Assembly: GCA_963978905.1 (NCBI GenBank) | Contig: OZ022261.1 | Span: forward strand, 16,279,475 to 16,343,474 | From: Trichostrongylus colubriformis | Lineage: Eukaryota; Nematoda; Chromadorea; Rhabditida; Trichostrongylidae | Direction: 5' to 3' | Length of the DNA: 64,000 nucleotides | Shown here: piece after piece, positions 23,706 through 33,589 of the stretch | Layout of the letters: the number at the start of each line of letters is the position of its first letter | Numbering within the stretch: position 1 is the first letter of the stretch | Notes under the pieces: model-generated | Seen by the model: the letters and a program-made list of their open reading frames with translations, nothing else | Told to the model about the DNA's origin: nothing | The model's database searches: none | Program-made: the position numbers and the translations under genes

Positions 23706-25980
23706 CAGAGCCTTACAGTCTTTCGATTATCCCTTACCTATGCCAGAGGATATTTTCGCATCCTTTAACGGAGGGACGATCTTCTCGCAAATCGATTTAT
23801 CAGACGCATACCTACAGTTGCAACTTTCAGAAGAAGCGAAGAAGAAAGTCGTCATAAATACACATAAAGGATTATTCAAGTACAATCGATTACCCTTTGG
23901 AATCAAGACCGCACCAGGAATCTTCCAGAAAGTTATGAATAAGATGGTGACCGGATTACAAGGTGTAGCCACCTACCTCGACGATATCTTAGTGAGCGGC
24001 AGAAACGAACAAGAGCATAAAGAAAATCTGCTTGCATTATTCAGAAGAATAGCTGACTATGGATTCAAGGTTCGTCTAGACAAATGTACGTTCTCCAAGC
24101 CAGAAATACGTTATCTTGGTTTCATTTTGGACAAGAATGGGAGAAGACCCAATCCAGAAAAAATTGAAGCCATCAAGAACATGGATGAACCGAAGAATGT
24201 TGCACAATTGAGATCTTTTCTGGGAATGATTACGTACTACTCCGCATTTGTGCCATCTATGAAGAATCTCCGTGCACCGTTAGATGTGTTACTCAAAAAG
24301 GATGTGAAATGGAGATGGACTTCAAAGGAACATAGAGCATTTGAAGATTTGAAGGAAGCGTTGTCAAGCGACGCCAATCTTGCGCACTACGACCCTCAAC
24401 AAACAATTGTTGTGGCAGCTGATGCCTGTGATTATGGTATTGGATGCGTTATCTCTCATAGATACGCAGACGGTTCGGAGAAACCTATTGCGCATGCTTC
24501 AAGGTCACTTTCAGAAGCTGAGAAGAAGTACTCACAAATTGAGAAGGAAGCTCTTGGACTTGTTTTTGCAGTCAAGAAGTTTCACAAGTATCTATTCGGA
24601 AGAAAGTTTTTACTGTTGACAGATCATAAGCCATCGTTAGCAATTTTTGGAGACAAGAAAGGAGTTCCGGTTTACTCCGCAAATCGCCTTATGAGATGGG
24701 CAAAGATTTTGCTCGGTTACGATTTTGACATTGACTATGTCAAAACCACGCAGTTTGGACAAGTGGATGGTCTCTCAAGACTGATGCAGAAGCACCAAAA
24801 TTCAAGCGAAGATGTCGTAGTAGCAGCAGTGGAAAATGATGTTTCCAGATCGCTGAAAGATAGCATCAGAAGACTACCACTAACCCATGAACATGTTAGA
24901 GGTTGCACCGCTAAGGACTCCTTACTCAAGAATATCATGTCATATGTGAACTCAGGGAGATGGCCGAAGACCAACTCGAAACTGCTACCGTTTTTCAATA
25001 GAAAAGAAACGCTATCGGTCGTGGACGGATGCCTCATGGTGGCGGAAAGAATTGTCATCCCAGAAGAACTACAAGCCAAAGTTCTAAAAGAGCTACACGT
25101 TGGTCATCCAGGAATCGTACGGATGAAGAAGCTCGCCAGAAGTCATGTTTATTGGCCAACCCTCGACAAAGATTGTGAAGAAGTAGTACGAAATTGTTCA
25201 AGATGTCAAGAATATGCAAAGAATCCCATCAAGGTCCCTTTGGAAGCCTGGCCAACACCAGCTTATGCGTGGCAAAGGATTCACGTAGACTTCGCAGGAC
25301 CTGTTTGCGGATTATTCTATATGGTTGTTGTGGATTCATTCAGCAAGTGGCCGGAGATTATCGAGATGACAAGCATCTCTGCAAGCCAAACGGTAAAGGA
25401 ACTAAAGAAGATTTTTGCAAGATATGGAATCCCAGAAACTATCGTTAGCGACAATGGAACCCAATTCACGTCGGAACAATTCAAGACGATGTGCGAAGAA
25501 GGAGGAATTACGCACGTTAGAACTGCTCCCTACTACCCGCAATCAAATGGACAGGTCGAACGTTTCGTTGATACACTGAAACGAGGTATCAAGAAATTGA
25601 AAGGGGAGGAGAAGCCGTCGGAAGAGACGCTGAACGTGATCCTTCAAGCGTACAGGACAACTCCAAACGATTGCTTACAAAACAGAACACCAGCAGAAGT
25701 GTTTTTAGGAAGAAAACTTCGCACACGCTTAAGTCTGCTACGCCCTATGGAAAAATCAACTGCACCACCATCAGAAGAAAATCGGAAGAAAATGATTGAG
25801 CAGTTCAACAAAAGAAACAATGCTGTTCCGAAGGAATTTGTGGTTGGTGAAGCGATTTATGCTCAAGTATGGAAAGCACCGCAGTTTATATGGAAAGAAG
25901 GCATCATCACGAGAAGAATCGGCAAGGTCAACTACGAAGTTTGCCTAAGTGGAAGGACAACGAGGAAGCACGCCAATTAG
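23680..25980 (+). CDS. RT, RNase H and integrase of the Ty3/gypsy element
   Basis: The open frame overlaps the upstream one by 26 bases; the true content starts at the frameshift, not at the first ATG. RT palm: SQIDLSDAYLQ and TYLDDILVSG (YLDD at about residues 99-102). RNase H: VVAADACDYGIGCVI (about 243) and LTDHKPSL. Integrase: the HHCC zinc finger (H..H in VGHPGI, C..C in NCSRCQ, about 473-508), then the DDE core with D in HVDFAGP, D in VSDNGTQF and E in NGQVERF (about 537, 590 and 627). The catalytic residues I can check are intact. The frame ends at TAG 25978-25980, where the related elements continue with a conserved Gln, so this looks like a nonsense change. Confidence 0.92.
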   Translation: MLISQPALNRALQSFDYPLPMPEDIFASFNGGTIFSQIDLSDAYLQLQLSEEAKKKVVINTHKGLFKYNRLPFGIKTAPGIFQKVMNKMVTGLQGVATYLDDILVSGRNEQEHKENLLALFRRIADYGFKVRLDKCTFSKPEIRYLGFILDKNGRRPNPEKIEAIKNMDEPKNVAQLRSFLGMITYYSAFVPSMKNLRAPLDVLLKKDVKWRWTSKEHRAFEDLKEALSSDANLAHYDPQQTIVVAADACDYGIGCVISHRYADGSEKPIAHASRSLSEAEKKYSQIEKEALGLVFAVKKFHKYLFGRKFLLLTDHKPSLAIFGDKKGVPVYSANRLMRWAKILLGYDFDIDYVKTTQFGQVDGLSRLMQKHQNSSEDVVVAAVENDVSRSLKDSIRRLPLTHEHVRGCTAKDSLLKNIMSYVNSGRWPKTNSKLLPFFNRKETLSVVDGCLMVAERIVIPEELQAKVLKELHVGHPGIVRMKKLARSHVYWPTLDKDCEEVVRNCSRCQEYAKNPIKVPLEAWPTPAYAWQRIHVDFAGPVCGLFYMVVVDSFSKWPEIIEMTSISASQTVKELKKIFARYGIPETIVSDNGTQFTSEQFKTMCEEGGITHVRTAPYYPQSNGQVERFVDTLKRGIKKLKGEEKPSEETLNVILQAYRTTPNDCLQNRTPAEVFLGRKLRTRLSLLRPMEKSTAPPSEENRKKMIEQFNKRNNAVPKEFVVGEAIYAQVWKAPQFIWKEGIITRRIGKVNYEVCLSGRTTRKHAN

Positions 25981-26217
25981 TTGCGCCGTCGTGATGCGAA
26001 AGCACCTGCAAATTATGGAGACAAGTCGTTGCTGACCCTGCTTGAGACGCTCGAATTAGACGCCGTGTGGAAGCGACGAGAGGAAACCGCCCAAGCTACA
26101 GATGCTGCTGCTCAAGGACGACAGGCTCACAAAGACGATGTGCCACTGCGACGCTCGACGAGGATAAGAAGACCAGTACACAGATACCCAGATACTTCTC
26201 GCTGGTTTAATTGTTGA
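25981..26217 (+). CDS. Ty3/gypsy Pol C-terminal tail, cut off by a stop
   Basis: Same frame as the integrase, directly after the TAG. It ends with RRSTRIRRPVHRYPDTSRWF, the basic tail typical of gypsy Pol proteins. It is not a separate gene; no credible start exists. A polypurine tract follows 70 bases downstream, then the 3' LTR. Confidence 0.8.
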   Translation: MRRRDAKAPANYGDKSLLTLLETLELDAVWKRREETAQATDAAAQGRQAHKDDVPLRRSTRIRRPVHRYPDTSRWFNC

Positions 26218-26291
26218 GTGTTGATTGCATCCTTTTGCATTGATAAGTAGAAAGTTAACTGTGTTGTACCCATCTTTTCTACTGGGGGAGG

Positions 26292-26552
26292 TGTTGTGTG
26301 GTCAGCAAATGATAGTGATCCTATCATTCTTGAATTCGTGCAAAACAAACAAGGTATATAGACCCTGGGGCAGAGTGATGTTCAGTTAATTTTCGACACC
26401 CAGTGCTTTCGGTATCCGGCTGTCCACCTGTGCGACTTCAATCTACACCGTTGGTTTCCTTTCTGTCTATCCACAGATAAACAGATCGATACTTCCTGTT
26501 GTTGTGACATCGGACAAGAACACAAACGTCGGCAGCCGGACGGGACATTTCA
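26292..26552 (+). repeat. 3' LTR of the Ty3/gypsy element
   Basis: It is 261 bp and differs from the 5' LTR at five positions by my reading. It is immediately preceded by the purine-rich CTGGGGGAGG (polypurine tract, 26282-26291). Its poly(A) signal was not pinned down. Confidence 0.9.
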
Positions 26553-26705
26553 AAAGAAGTACGATTCGGAAAAGTTGTAAGCTGTAAAGAATGCAAGATC
26601 GAGACTGGGGGTGGTGGGAGAGAAGTGGTGGGGTTAGGTTGGTCTCAGGGGTCAACGTATTGGTAGTCGAGACTGCGGAGATGAAATGGCTAACACTCTC
26701 GAGTG

Positions 26706-26993
26706 GGGTGAGGCTACTTACGCCAGAAAGGCGCGTGACCGCCCGCGGTGAGCGGCGCGGCCGGTGCGAGTGCCAGTGGCAGGGCATAGCTCCCTTCAAG
26801 CGAGACAGTGTGGCATGGGTGGAGGAGGCAGGGTGGCATGAGTGCAGGAGACAGTGTGGCATGGGTGGATGCACTGAGGTGACGCAGCCGCGCTTTGCCG
26901 GGCTCCCATGTGCAATCGATTCGCAAGTCGTACTGGTGGCGCCGCGGGTGCGACGCCGCTGAAGCGATTTTCTGGCGTAAGTAGCCCCACCCC
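26706..26993 (+). mobile_element. GC-rich MITE, copy 1
   Basis: Terminal inverted repeats of about 21 bp, core GGCTACTTACGCCAG on the left and CTGGCGTAAGTAGCC on the right. Flanks CTCTCGAGT (left) and CTCTCAAGT (right) may be a 9-bp target duplication with one mismatch. The interior has three tandem units of about 23 bp containing GTGGCATGRGTG. It has no transposase. Its reverse-complement sister lies at 27553-27812. Confidence 0.75.
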
Positions 26994-27552
26994 TCTCAAG
27001 TTAGTGCAAAGCACATGTCGTTTAAATGCACTAAGATTCCAGATTTTTATTACTGATCAATTTATTCATTTGTTTATTTGCAGACACAAGTTAAGGCGCT
27101 GAAAAACAGCTCATAAGAAGGGTTCACATTTCCTTAAAGAGTAGAAATGAAAGGACGTGAAACAATCATGGTGATATCTTGATAATATACAGAATATAGA
27201 GGACACCAGCCCAAGTTTCGTTAATCGATCAGTGAATGGTTTGCATTCTAGAATGCGAGCAGCATCCCGAAAATTGACCGATCGACGTCATTCACTGTTT
27301 TTTTAATGATGTGACTCTATCATACTATTTTCTATGGAGACAATCGGCCAATGGTTATATTTTAATGATTGGTCAATTTAATAAATTAGAACCATTTTGT
27401 AGAACAAGATGAACAAAACTTCAAGGCAAAGACGAATAGAGCAGGACTCGAGCCACATTACAGTCCGAACTCAGATGTAGCAAAAAACAAGTCACATTGG
27501 TGGGTAGCCGGCTCAAATCGTAAATATTTTACGTCTGAAACTGAACCGCTGC

Positions 27553-27812
27553 GGGGTGGGGCTACTTACGCCAGCGCTTCAGCGGCGTCGCACTCGCTGC
27601 GCCACCAGTACGACTCGCGAATCGATTGCTCTTGGGAACCCGGCAGAGCGTGGCTGCGTCACCTATGCGCTTCCACCCATGCCACACTGCCTCCTGCACC
27701 CATGCCACACTGCCGCGCTTGAAGGCTGCCATGCCTTGCCACTGGCACTCGCGCCCACCGCGCCGCTCGCCGCGGACGGCCACGCGGTTTTCTGGCGTAA
27801 GTAGCCTCACCC
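27553..27812 (-). mobile_element. GC-rich MITE, copy 2 (inverted)
   Basis: Same ends and same interior as copy 1, in opposite orientation, about 560 bp away. It shares CACCAGTACGACTCGCGAAT and the CCACTGGCACTCGCGCC block with copy 1. The internal 23-bp unit is present twice rather than three times. No clear target duplication. Confidence 0.75.
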
Positions 27813-28415
27813 GCACAGAACGAGTGAGTCAAATCAAACACATCAATCGAAGTTTCACGGTGGTGGTCGGGGACAGAACCGCGGCAGTTATATGAATACG
27901 CGAGGAAACACTCATTAGAGTTTGAAAAGGGTTTTTTTTTTCAAAGAAAGATTAAACTGTCTTTCTGTTCGATGTTCTTGTTGGCATGTTTTGTTAAAAA
28001 AAAGGACTGGCATGTAATCTTTACGTAGCGGCAGGGGTATGGAAAAAGGAAACGGGTGATTCTGAATGTATCAAAATAAAAAACAGCTTTTCAAAATAAT
28101 TCCTGACTCTCTGATCACTAATAGCTATAACATGAGTGCGGCTCATTGCAAGCTAAAATACTAGATTCTGATGGTTTTTAGTGAAGGGGCCATTCGTTCA
28201 GAATTAAGGGCTCATATGAAAATAAAGAATAGGAAGCCCATCCTCTCTTTTGACTCATCTGTGGGAGATTCCAATGTTTCGGGGAAGACTGTGGAATTTG
28301 CGAGCTCAAAGACAAGGCTTCTTGCCGCATTTATTTCATTTTGATGTCACGACAAATTGTTCAAATGGACCTCGAAGCAGCAGGGGCAAGTTTTGAGGTA
28401 ATAGAATGAGATGTT
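27813..28415. other. AT-rich spacer, nothing recognised
   Basis: There is no coding motif and no repeat partner. It separates the MITE pair from the Tc1-like element. Confidence 0.4.
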
Positions 28416-29948
28416 CAGTAGCGGTCAAAAGTTTGGAAACTTTCAAATATTCAACCTCCCTCAATTAAAATCCAACCTTGTTGTCTCAAATTCACAGAAT
28501 AGGCATAAAATTAGGTGGAGAACACGATGTGTAACGCCGTTCTTCGAAAGTGGAAATTTCAAGGGTGAAAATGCTGATTATGTCAAAATGAGCATTAAAA
28601 GTTTGGAAATTCTCAATAACACCATTATCTTATTATAGTTTTATAGTTTCACGTAAAATTATGGCACAGTACCTCATTTTTAGATGGGATCTGGTAAAAA
28701 AAAGTAGCAGTAGCTGTGCGGGAAGCGATTGTTAGGGCCATTCAATCTGGAACGCAAAAAAACCTTCTTGCACAGCAGTATCACCTCGCTAAAAGCACGA
28801 TCACCAACTTTCATGCGCTACCAAAGGCAAGGACGTGTGTTGAAGGGTCATCGTTCAGAAAGACCTCGTAAGACGGCACCAAGGGACGACACACATCGTA
28901 AGGGCCTCGCATGCTGACCCACGCGCTTCGTCAACTGACACTCTCAAGCTGGTGACAATTTTTTTGGGCCTTTCTGTCAGCCAAAGTACGGCTCAGCGTC
29001 GTCTGAGAGCTGGCGGATTATTTGTAAGACTTCCTAGCAGGAAGTCATAAGTGAGCTCAAGGAATAGGAGGGCGCGACTGAATTCGCACGTCAGCACCTT
29101 GCCTGGACCAGAGAAGAGTGGGGAAAAGTTTTATTCAGCGACGAATCGAAGTTCTGCCTCTTTGGCAGCGATGGTTCGAAGTAGAAGAGACGTTCTGTGA
29201 ACAGGAGAAATCATCTCAGGTAACAGGTACCAACAGTGAAACATGGCGGAGGTGATGTGGTGGTATGGGGATAATTTGGTCTATGTGGCGTTGGCCCACT
29301 TTTCCGTGTCCAGGGAAATATGGCCTCATTCGCGTACTGGGGTATCCTGGAAAACACCATGCTTCCTTTTGCTCCTCAAAGAATGCCGAGGGAATGGATT
29401 CAGCATGACAATGATCCGAAGCATGCCTTCCGCCTCGTAACCGACTTTCTGAGATCGGAGAAAATTACTGTCACGAAGTGTCCAAGCCAAAGTCCGGACC
29501 TCTTCCGACTGAGCATCTTTGGGAGCAACTTGAGCATCGTGCAAGACACATTCAAGTGAAGAATTGACATTAAAAGTTTGATATTCTGTCTAAAGTATGG
29601 ACTTCGATTCCTCAGTCCAAAATTGATGCTCTGATCGATTCAATGCCTAGAAGGTGTGAGGCTGTCATTGATTTACGCGGTATCCAACAAACTACTAGTT
29701 TTAGTAACGTATTCTGACTTTATTAGGTTCGATTTTCTTTCTTATTGAGAAGTTTCCAAACTTTTGATGCGTCCTTTTTGACATAAACAGCATTTCCACA
29801 CTTGAAATTTCAAATTTTAAAGAGCAGTGTTACACATCGTGTTCTCCACCTAATTTTATGCCTATTCTGTGAATTCGAGACAACACGGTCGTTCCTTGAA
29901 TGAGGGAGATTGAAAACTCAAAAGTTTCCAATCTTTTGACCGCTACTG
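28416..29948 (+). mobile_element. Tc1-like DNA transposon with ~200-bp terminal inverted repeats, inactive
   Basis: Terminal repeats 28416-28623 and 29741-29948 start CAGTAGCGGTCAAAAGTTTGG. The right end is followed by TA; the left flank reads TT, so the TA duplication is half eroded. Between them on the plus strand are pieces of a Tc1-type transposase in several frames: a helix-turn-helix-like AVREAIVRAIQSGT, FSDESKFCLFGSDG (first catalytic region), ND(P)KHA and CPSQSPDL..HLWEQLEHR (last catalytic region). Many stops and frameshifts make it a dead copy. The usual Tc1 size and order are preserved. Confidence 0.85.
28710..29570 (+). pseudogene. Tc1-like transposase, multiply broken
   Basis: Starts near VREAIVRAIQSGTQKN at about 28715 and ends near HLWEQLEHRARHIQVKN at about 29560. 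The catalytic triad would be the D in FSDES, the D in QHDNDPKHA and a residue in the QSPDL block. At least five stops interrupt it and the frame shifts several times. It does not produce an intact protein. Confidence 0.8.
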
Positions 29949-30059
29949 TATATAGAGTTAGGCTCTGGAAACCATGTAGTTTCTGGTTACAATGGGAACC
30001 CAAGGCTCCCATTTCGACATTCATCAGTGTACAGTACCAAGGGCGTATACCATTAAGAC

Positions 30060-30430
30060 AGAAAATTGGGTGACAGTGTTTAGCGCGGCGCGACGTGATG
30101 GTGCGATCTACAAGCGCCGTATCGGTTGAGTACCGAAGACATTACACCTGGAATGAGGCTTATGAGGCTTAACAGATCGTCATCACTTCGTACCCCCCAT
30201 CCGATACGGCGGGCGCGTAGCTCGCGCCATCGCGTCGCACACCGAACGCCGCAGAGCGAACTTTCTGTCCTAATGGCATACACCCACAGTAACGGTATAT
30301 CAAGAGGAGGATTACTCGACAGGGAGATCGTATTTGAGCAAATGGGATAGTGGTGGGGGTCGTGCCTACAGGAGTCTGCGATAAGCACTAAAATCCGAAT
30401 TCCAGTAAGTAGATGAGAAGCCAAGGGTAT
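30060..30430 (+). repeat. Unclassified GC-rich repeat-like block
   Basis: It is open on both strands at once (about 74 codons plus, 114 codons minus) with a high Arg/Ser/His plus-strand translation (PHPIRRARSSRHRVAHRTPQ). GC content is well above its flanks. This suggests a dispersed repeat, but no second copy lies in the window. No function is claimed. Confidence 0.3.
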
Positions 30431-31130
30431 TTCAGCGCAAATCCGTGCGAGAAAATGTAAAATAAATATATTTTTGCCTCAGGAAGGCATATACAGCAAT
30501 AAAACACATAGCAACTATGCAATTCCGCTACAGTTACTGGTATTGTAGAAGTCAAAGAAGGGGGTCGTGTATGGTCCTCATAGAGAGGGGAGGGGGCGGA
30601 GTACTAAAGCGGCTATAATCCTCAGCACCTGTAAATGAGCTGCTCATAGTACCCTTTCTCTCTGTATACCGCCATCGACTGGCTCCATCATCGGGGATTT
30701 CACCACTTACGCAATCCCCAAAGGAAACGTTCATGGATATTTGAGTTTGTTTTTCCACTAAAAATCATGTTTTTAAGTTTTTGTACATGTACGGGGTTTA
30801 CATGTAACTTTTTATAGAAAAAACCAAAATCTGTCGAGATGCATCCTCAGAAATTCCACATTTTCCGTTTCGCGGACAGCGTGGGAGGCGCAGTGACGGC
30901 CGTGCAGAAACAGAAATGCGGCGGTGGTCACGTGATAGGCGAAGGAAGCAAATCAAATTCGGGCTCCGAATTCTGGGCTGCGCGAGTAACAGTTGAAAAG
31001 TTGTGGCGGGACTTCGAACGGGATGTGATTTTTTTCTTATTTCTCACTTTTTTTTCATAAGAACATCCTTTTTGTGTTTTTCTTAAAGTACGCTAAGTAA
31101 TGGCCGAATTTCCGTGCACGATTTTTCTGA

Positions 31131-31540
31131 GAATGTCCACGGAAAAATGAGTTTTTGCGTTACCCAAATGTTTATGTTGTATTTGCCTGATGTGGGCCTC
31201 GTGCAAAATTTCACGCGAAAAATATGGAATCTGGCTGAGATACAGCACCACAAAGTACGTCCGAGTGGACGGGGCCTCCGAGTAAAAGCCTCGTCCCGTC
31301 GTCCGCAGTGGTCGTAAACACATTGTAGGAACAGAGAGTTACAGTCCCTCTCTGCGTTCCCAACCGCGTCGGACGACGGGCGGGCTTTTACTCGGAGCCT
31401 CCGCCCACCCGGACGTACTTTGTGGTGCTGTACCTTAGCCGGATTCATATTTTTTCGCGTTAAACTTTGCATTCGGCCCACATTAGGCAAATACAATATC
31501 AACATATGGGTAAAACAAAAACTTATTTTTTCCGTGGGCG
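31131..31540. repeat. Foldback element A, ~180-bp arms
   Basis: The left arm (31131-31310) and right arm (31362-31540) are inverted copies: GTCCACGGAAAAATGAG, TGTGGGCCTCGTGC, GGAATCTGGCTGAGATACAG and AAAGTACGTCCGAGTGGACG on the left, with their reverse complements on the right. The spacer of about 50 bases holds another small stem (GGAACAGAGAG/CTCTCTGCGTTCC). A single arm of the same family lies at 42020-42200. It lacks coding capacity. Confidence 0.8.
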
Positions 31541-31551
31541 ATTCATTTGAA

Positions 31552-31708
31552 GGCCCAGTCCACCACCACAAGAGCGGAACAACGCCTCTCAGAGTTGACT
31601 GTTGTTAGTGAACTACTTACTAATCACTTCCTCAATAACAATTCACAAGTCACTAATAACAACTGACTCGGAGTTGTGTTGTTCGGTCTTGCGGTGGTGG
31701 ACTGAGCC
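31552..31708. mobile_element. Small MITE (157 bp) with ~60-bp terminal inverted repeats
   Basis: Begins GGCCCAGTCCACCACCACAA and ends with the reverse complement of GGCTCAGTCCACCACCGCAA. Arms are separated by about 38 bases. TTTGAA (31546-31551) and TTTGAG (31709-31714) flank it, a likely 5-6-bp target duplication. It sits 11 bases beyond foldback element A. Confidence 0.75.
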
Positions 31709-31719
31709 TTTGAGGAAGC

Positions 31720-33580
31720 CGATCTGGTCAGAACATCAGGCCATCAAAAAATATTCTACCTAGCAACCTCGCTGGCAACATTAGAAGCTTTGAAGTAATA
31801 TCGATGCCGAGATTCTACGAAGAGAGATGTCGGAATCAATTGAAGCAGTAATCTTATGACATTTCAGAGACTTTGATACAGTCTAGTACATAATTTCGCT
31901 CGCATGTCTGCTGGAATTCATCCATTCACTTTTTAGAATCAAGCTTGTATGTGTTACCGTCCAATCAATAGGGTGTTCAGAGAATCAAATTACCCCTAGG
32001 AACAAGTTTTTAGCCGATTCGATAGTTTGGCCAAATTTCGGAAAAATTCACTGGCTATTGGGTGGCAGCACATTGAACAAAGAAAGTCGTTGACCGCTGC
32101 CTAGGAAATGCTCTTAGTTGGCGCTTGTTACGTACGTTTAGTGCGATGAGCAATTGTAACAGGTATATGTAGGTTATCTTGTACTTCAGATTGCAGGATC
32201 TCTTTTGTAGAAGAAAAATTCAAAAACTACAACGTTATCTCCTGGCCACCCCCCATTTTCCGAAGTTGGGCAAAAAACTGTATTCGGCTGAAAATCCGCA
32301 CAGTGGGGTCATTCGATCTCCTGTGCACGAATATCATAATCTTTTCAAACAACAAGGCCTAATTCGTGTGACACGGGAATCTCTTCCACCTGGTATCCTT
32401 CCCTTGTGAATAATATTAATAGTTATAAATAAAGTGGCAGAGTAAATGATGGGTGCGATAGGTACCAGTACAAGGAAACATTCAGAAGTGAAAGAAAAGC
32501 ACTTACTGTCAATGAAACACATAATACAAAGAAAGCACTGACGGGGAGCAAACACACGACCCTTATCTTGCAGATCTGGAACACTACCGCTGATCCACGG
32601 TTACCATTGCTAGCTTAGCAATGGCCGTGTGGATAGTAAAGTGCCTCGTCAGTGAGATGTCACAGAAAACTTTGACCCCTCTTCAGAATGCCGTTTTGCA
32701 ATTTTGGTTTACACAGTAATAATCAGTATTCGGAGCTCTATCGATTCATCCGGGTCACATTCCAAAGTTTCATGGAAAGTTGAATACCTCTCTTACCGAT
32801 TTTGAAGCGAGGAAATGCTTTGCCACCGTGCTCGAGACACGATTTCCAGAATAAACCCTCGTCACTTCCCTTCTTTAGCTTCAAAATGACATGTGATATG
32901 ATAAATGTGGTAACTGGGGCGTAAAACTTCAAGAGGAAGGAGTGAAGCGCTGCTGACAGTGAAGGGATAAGGTTCCAAAGGATCACGGCCATGTCAGGTG
33001 AGAAAGGGTTCCCCTATATGACAGAGCTTGATGATGTGACAATAACAACCGTTACAATTAGTTTTATGCCTATAGATTATGGTTGCTGGAAGAGTTATTC
33101 TGTACCTTTCAGAATCTAATGGCTCAATTGATCAAACAGCAGATCTGATCTACACAAGTGTTACGCATCTTATATTCCCTAGCACACCAACTTTGCTCTA
33201 CCAGTAACACACAGCTGGTTTACGGTGAATTTTCGTTTTCAAGAGAAGGATTCTTAAATTCTCGTAGCCGTGTGTATTTCAATCCCATAAACCTTCGGAA
33301 AAGCGAATGATTATGTATTAAATTTACATTACATAAAATTATTACATTACACTACACTATTATACATTACATAGAAATTCACATTACAAAATAAAACGAT
33401 CTGCAAATATTTATAAAACAACTGACGAACAACAGCTGAAGTAGTTCTAAATGGGCAGCCACAAAATCAAACAACGATCAAATGTTAGAAGTACAATGTG
33501 AAGAGAGTGCGCTTGATGACAACTGAAAGAATTCACACCGGCTTGCTTATACCCGCCATATACCCTGTATCCTTGTGGTG
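31720..33580. other. Stretch without recognised gene; weak tRNA-like repeat near 32550-32620
   Basis: No coding motif was found. On the minus strand about 32610-32545 reads like a degenerate tRNA head (TGGATCAGCGGTAGTGTTCC, then GGTCGTGTGTTTGCTCC), which would suit an old tRNA-derived SINE, but pairing is too poor for a tRNA gene. Confidence 0.3.
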
Positions 33581-33589
33581 TTCTTGCCT

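Larger units (their letters stand above)
21642..26552 (+). mobile_element. Ty3/gypsy LTR retrotransposon (mag-type), near complete
   Basis: A 4.9-kb element: 5' LTR 21642-21902, primer-binding-site candidate from 21904, Gag-protease-RT start 22047-23705, RT-RNase H-integrase 23680-25980, pol tail 25981-26217, polypurine tract 26284-26291, 3' LTR 26292-26552. The LTRs are both 261 bp, start TGTTG and end CA, and differ at five positions by my reading (about 98% identity), so insertion is fairly recent. Two lesions break the reading frame: one extra base near 23695 inside RT and an in-frame TAG at 25978-25980. The 5 bases flanking the two ends do not match, so no target-site duplication is visible. 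Confidence 0.92.

Noticed and set aside
31083..31571. 162-codon minus-strand open frame
   Set aside because: It spans both arms of a foldback, so it is a by-product of the inverted repeat.
32545..32620. tRNA gene on the minus strand
   Set aside because: There is A-box and B-box-like sequence but the arms do not pair well and the anticodon loop is unclear. At best a SINE head.
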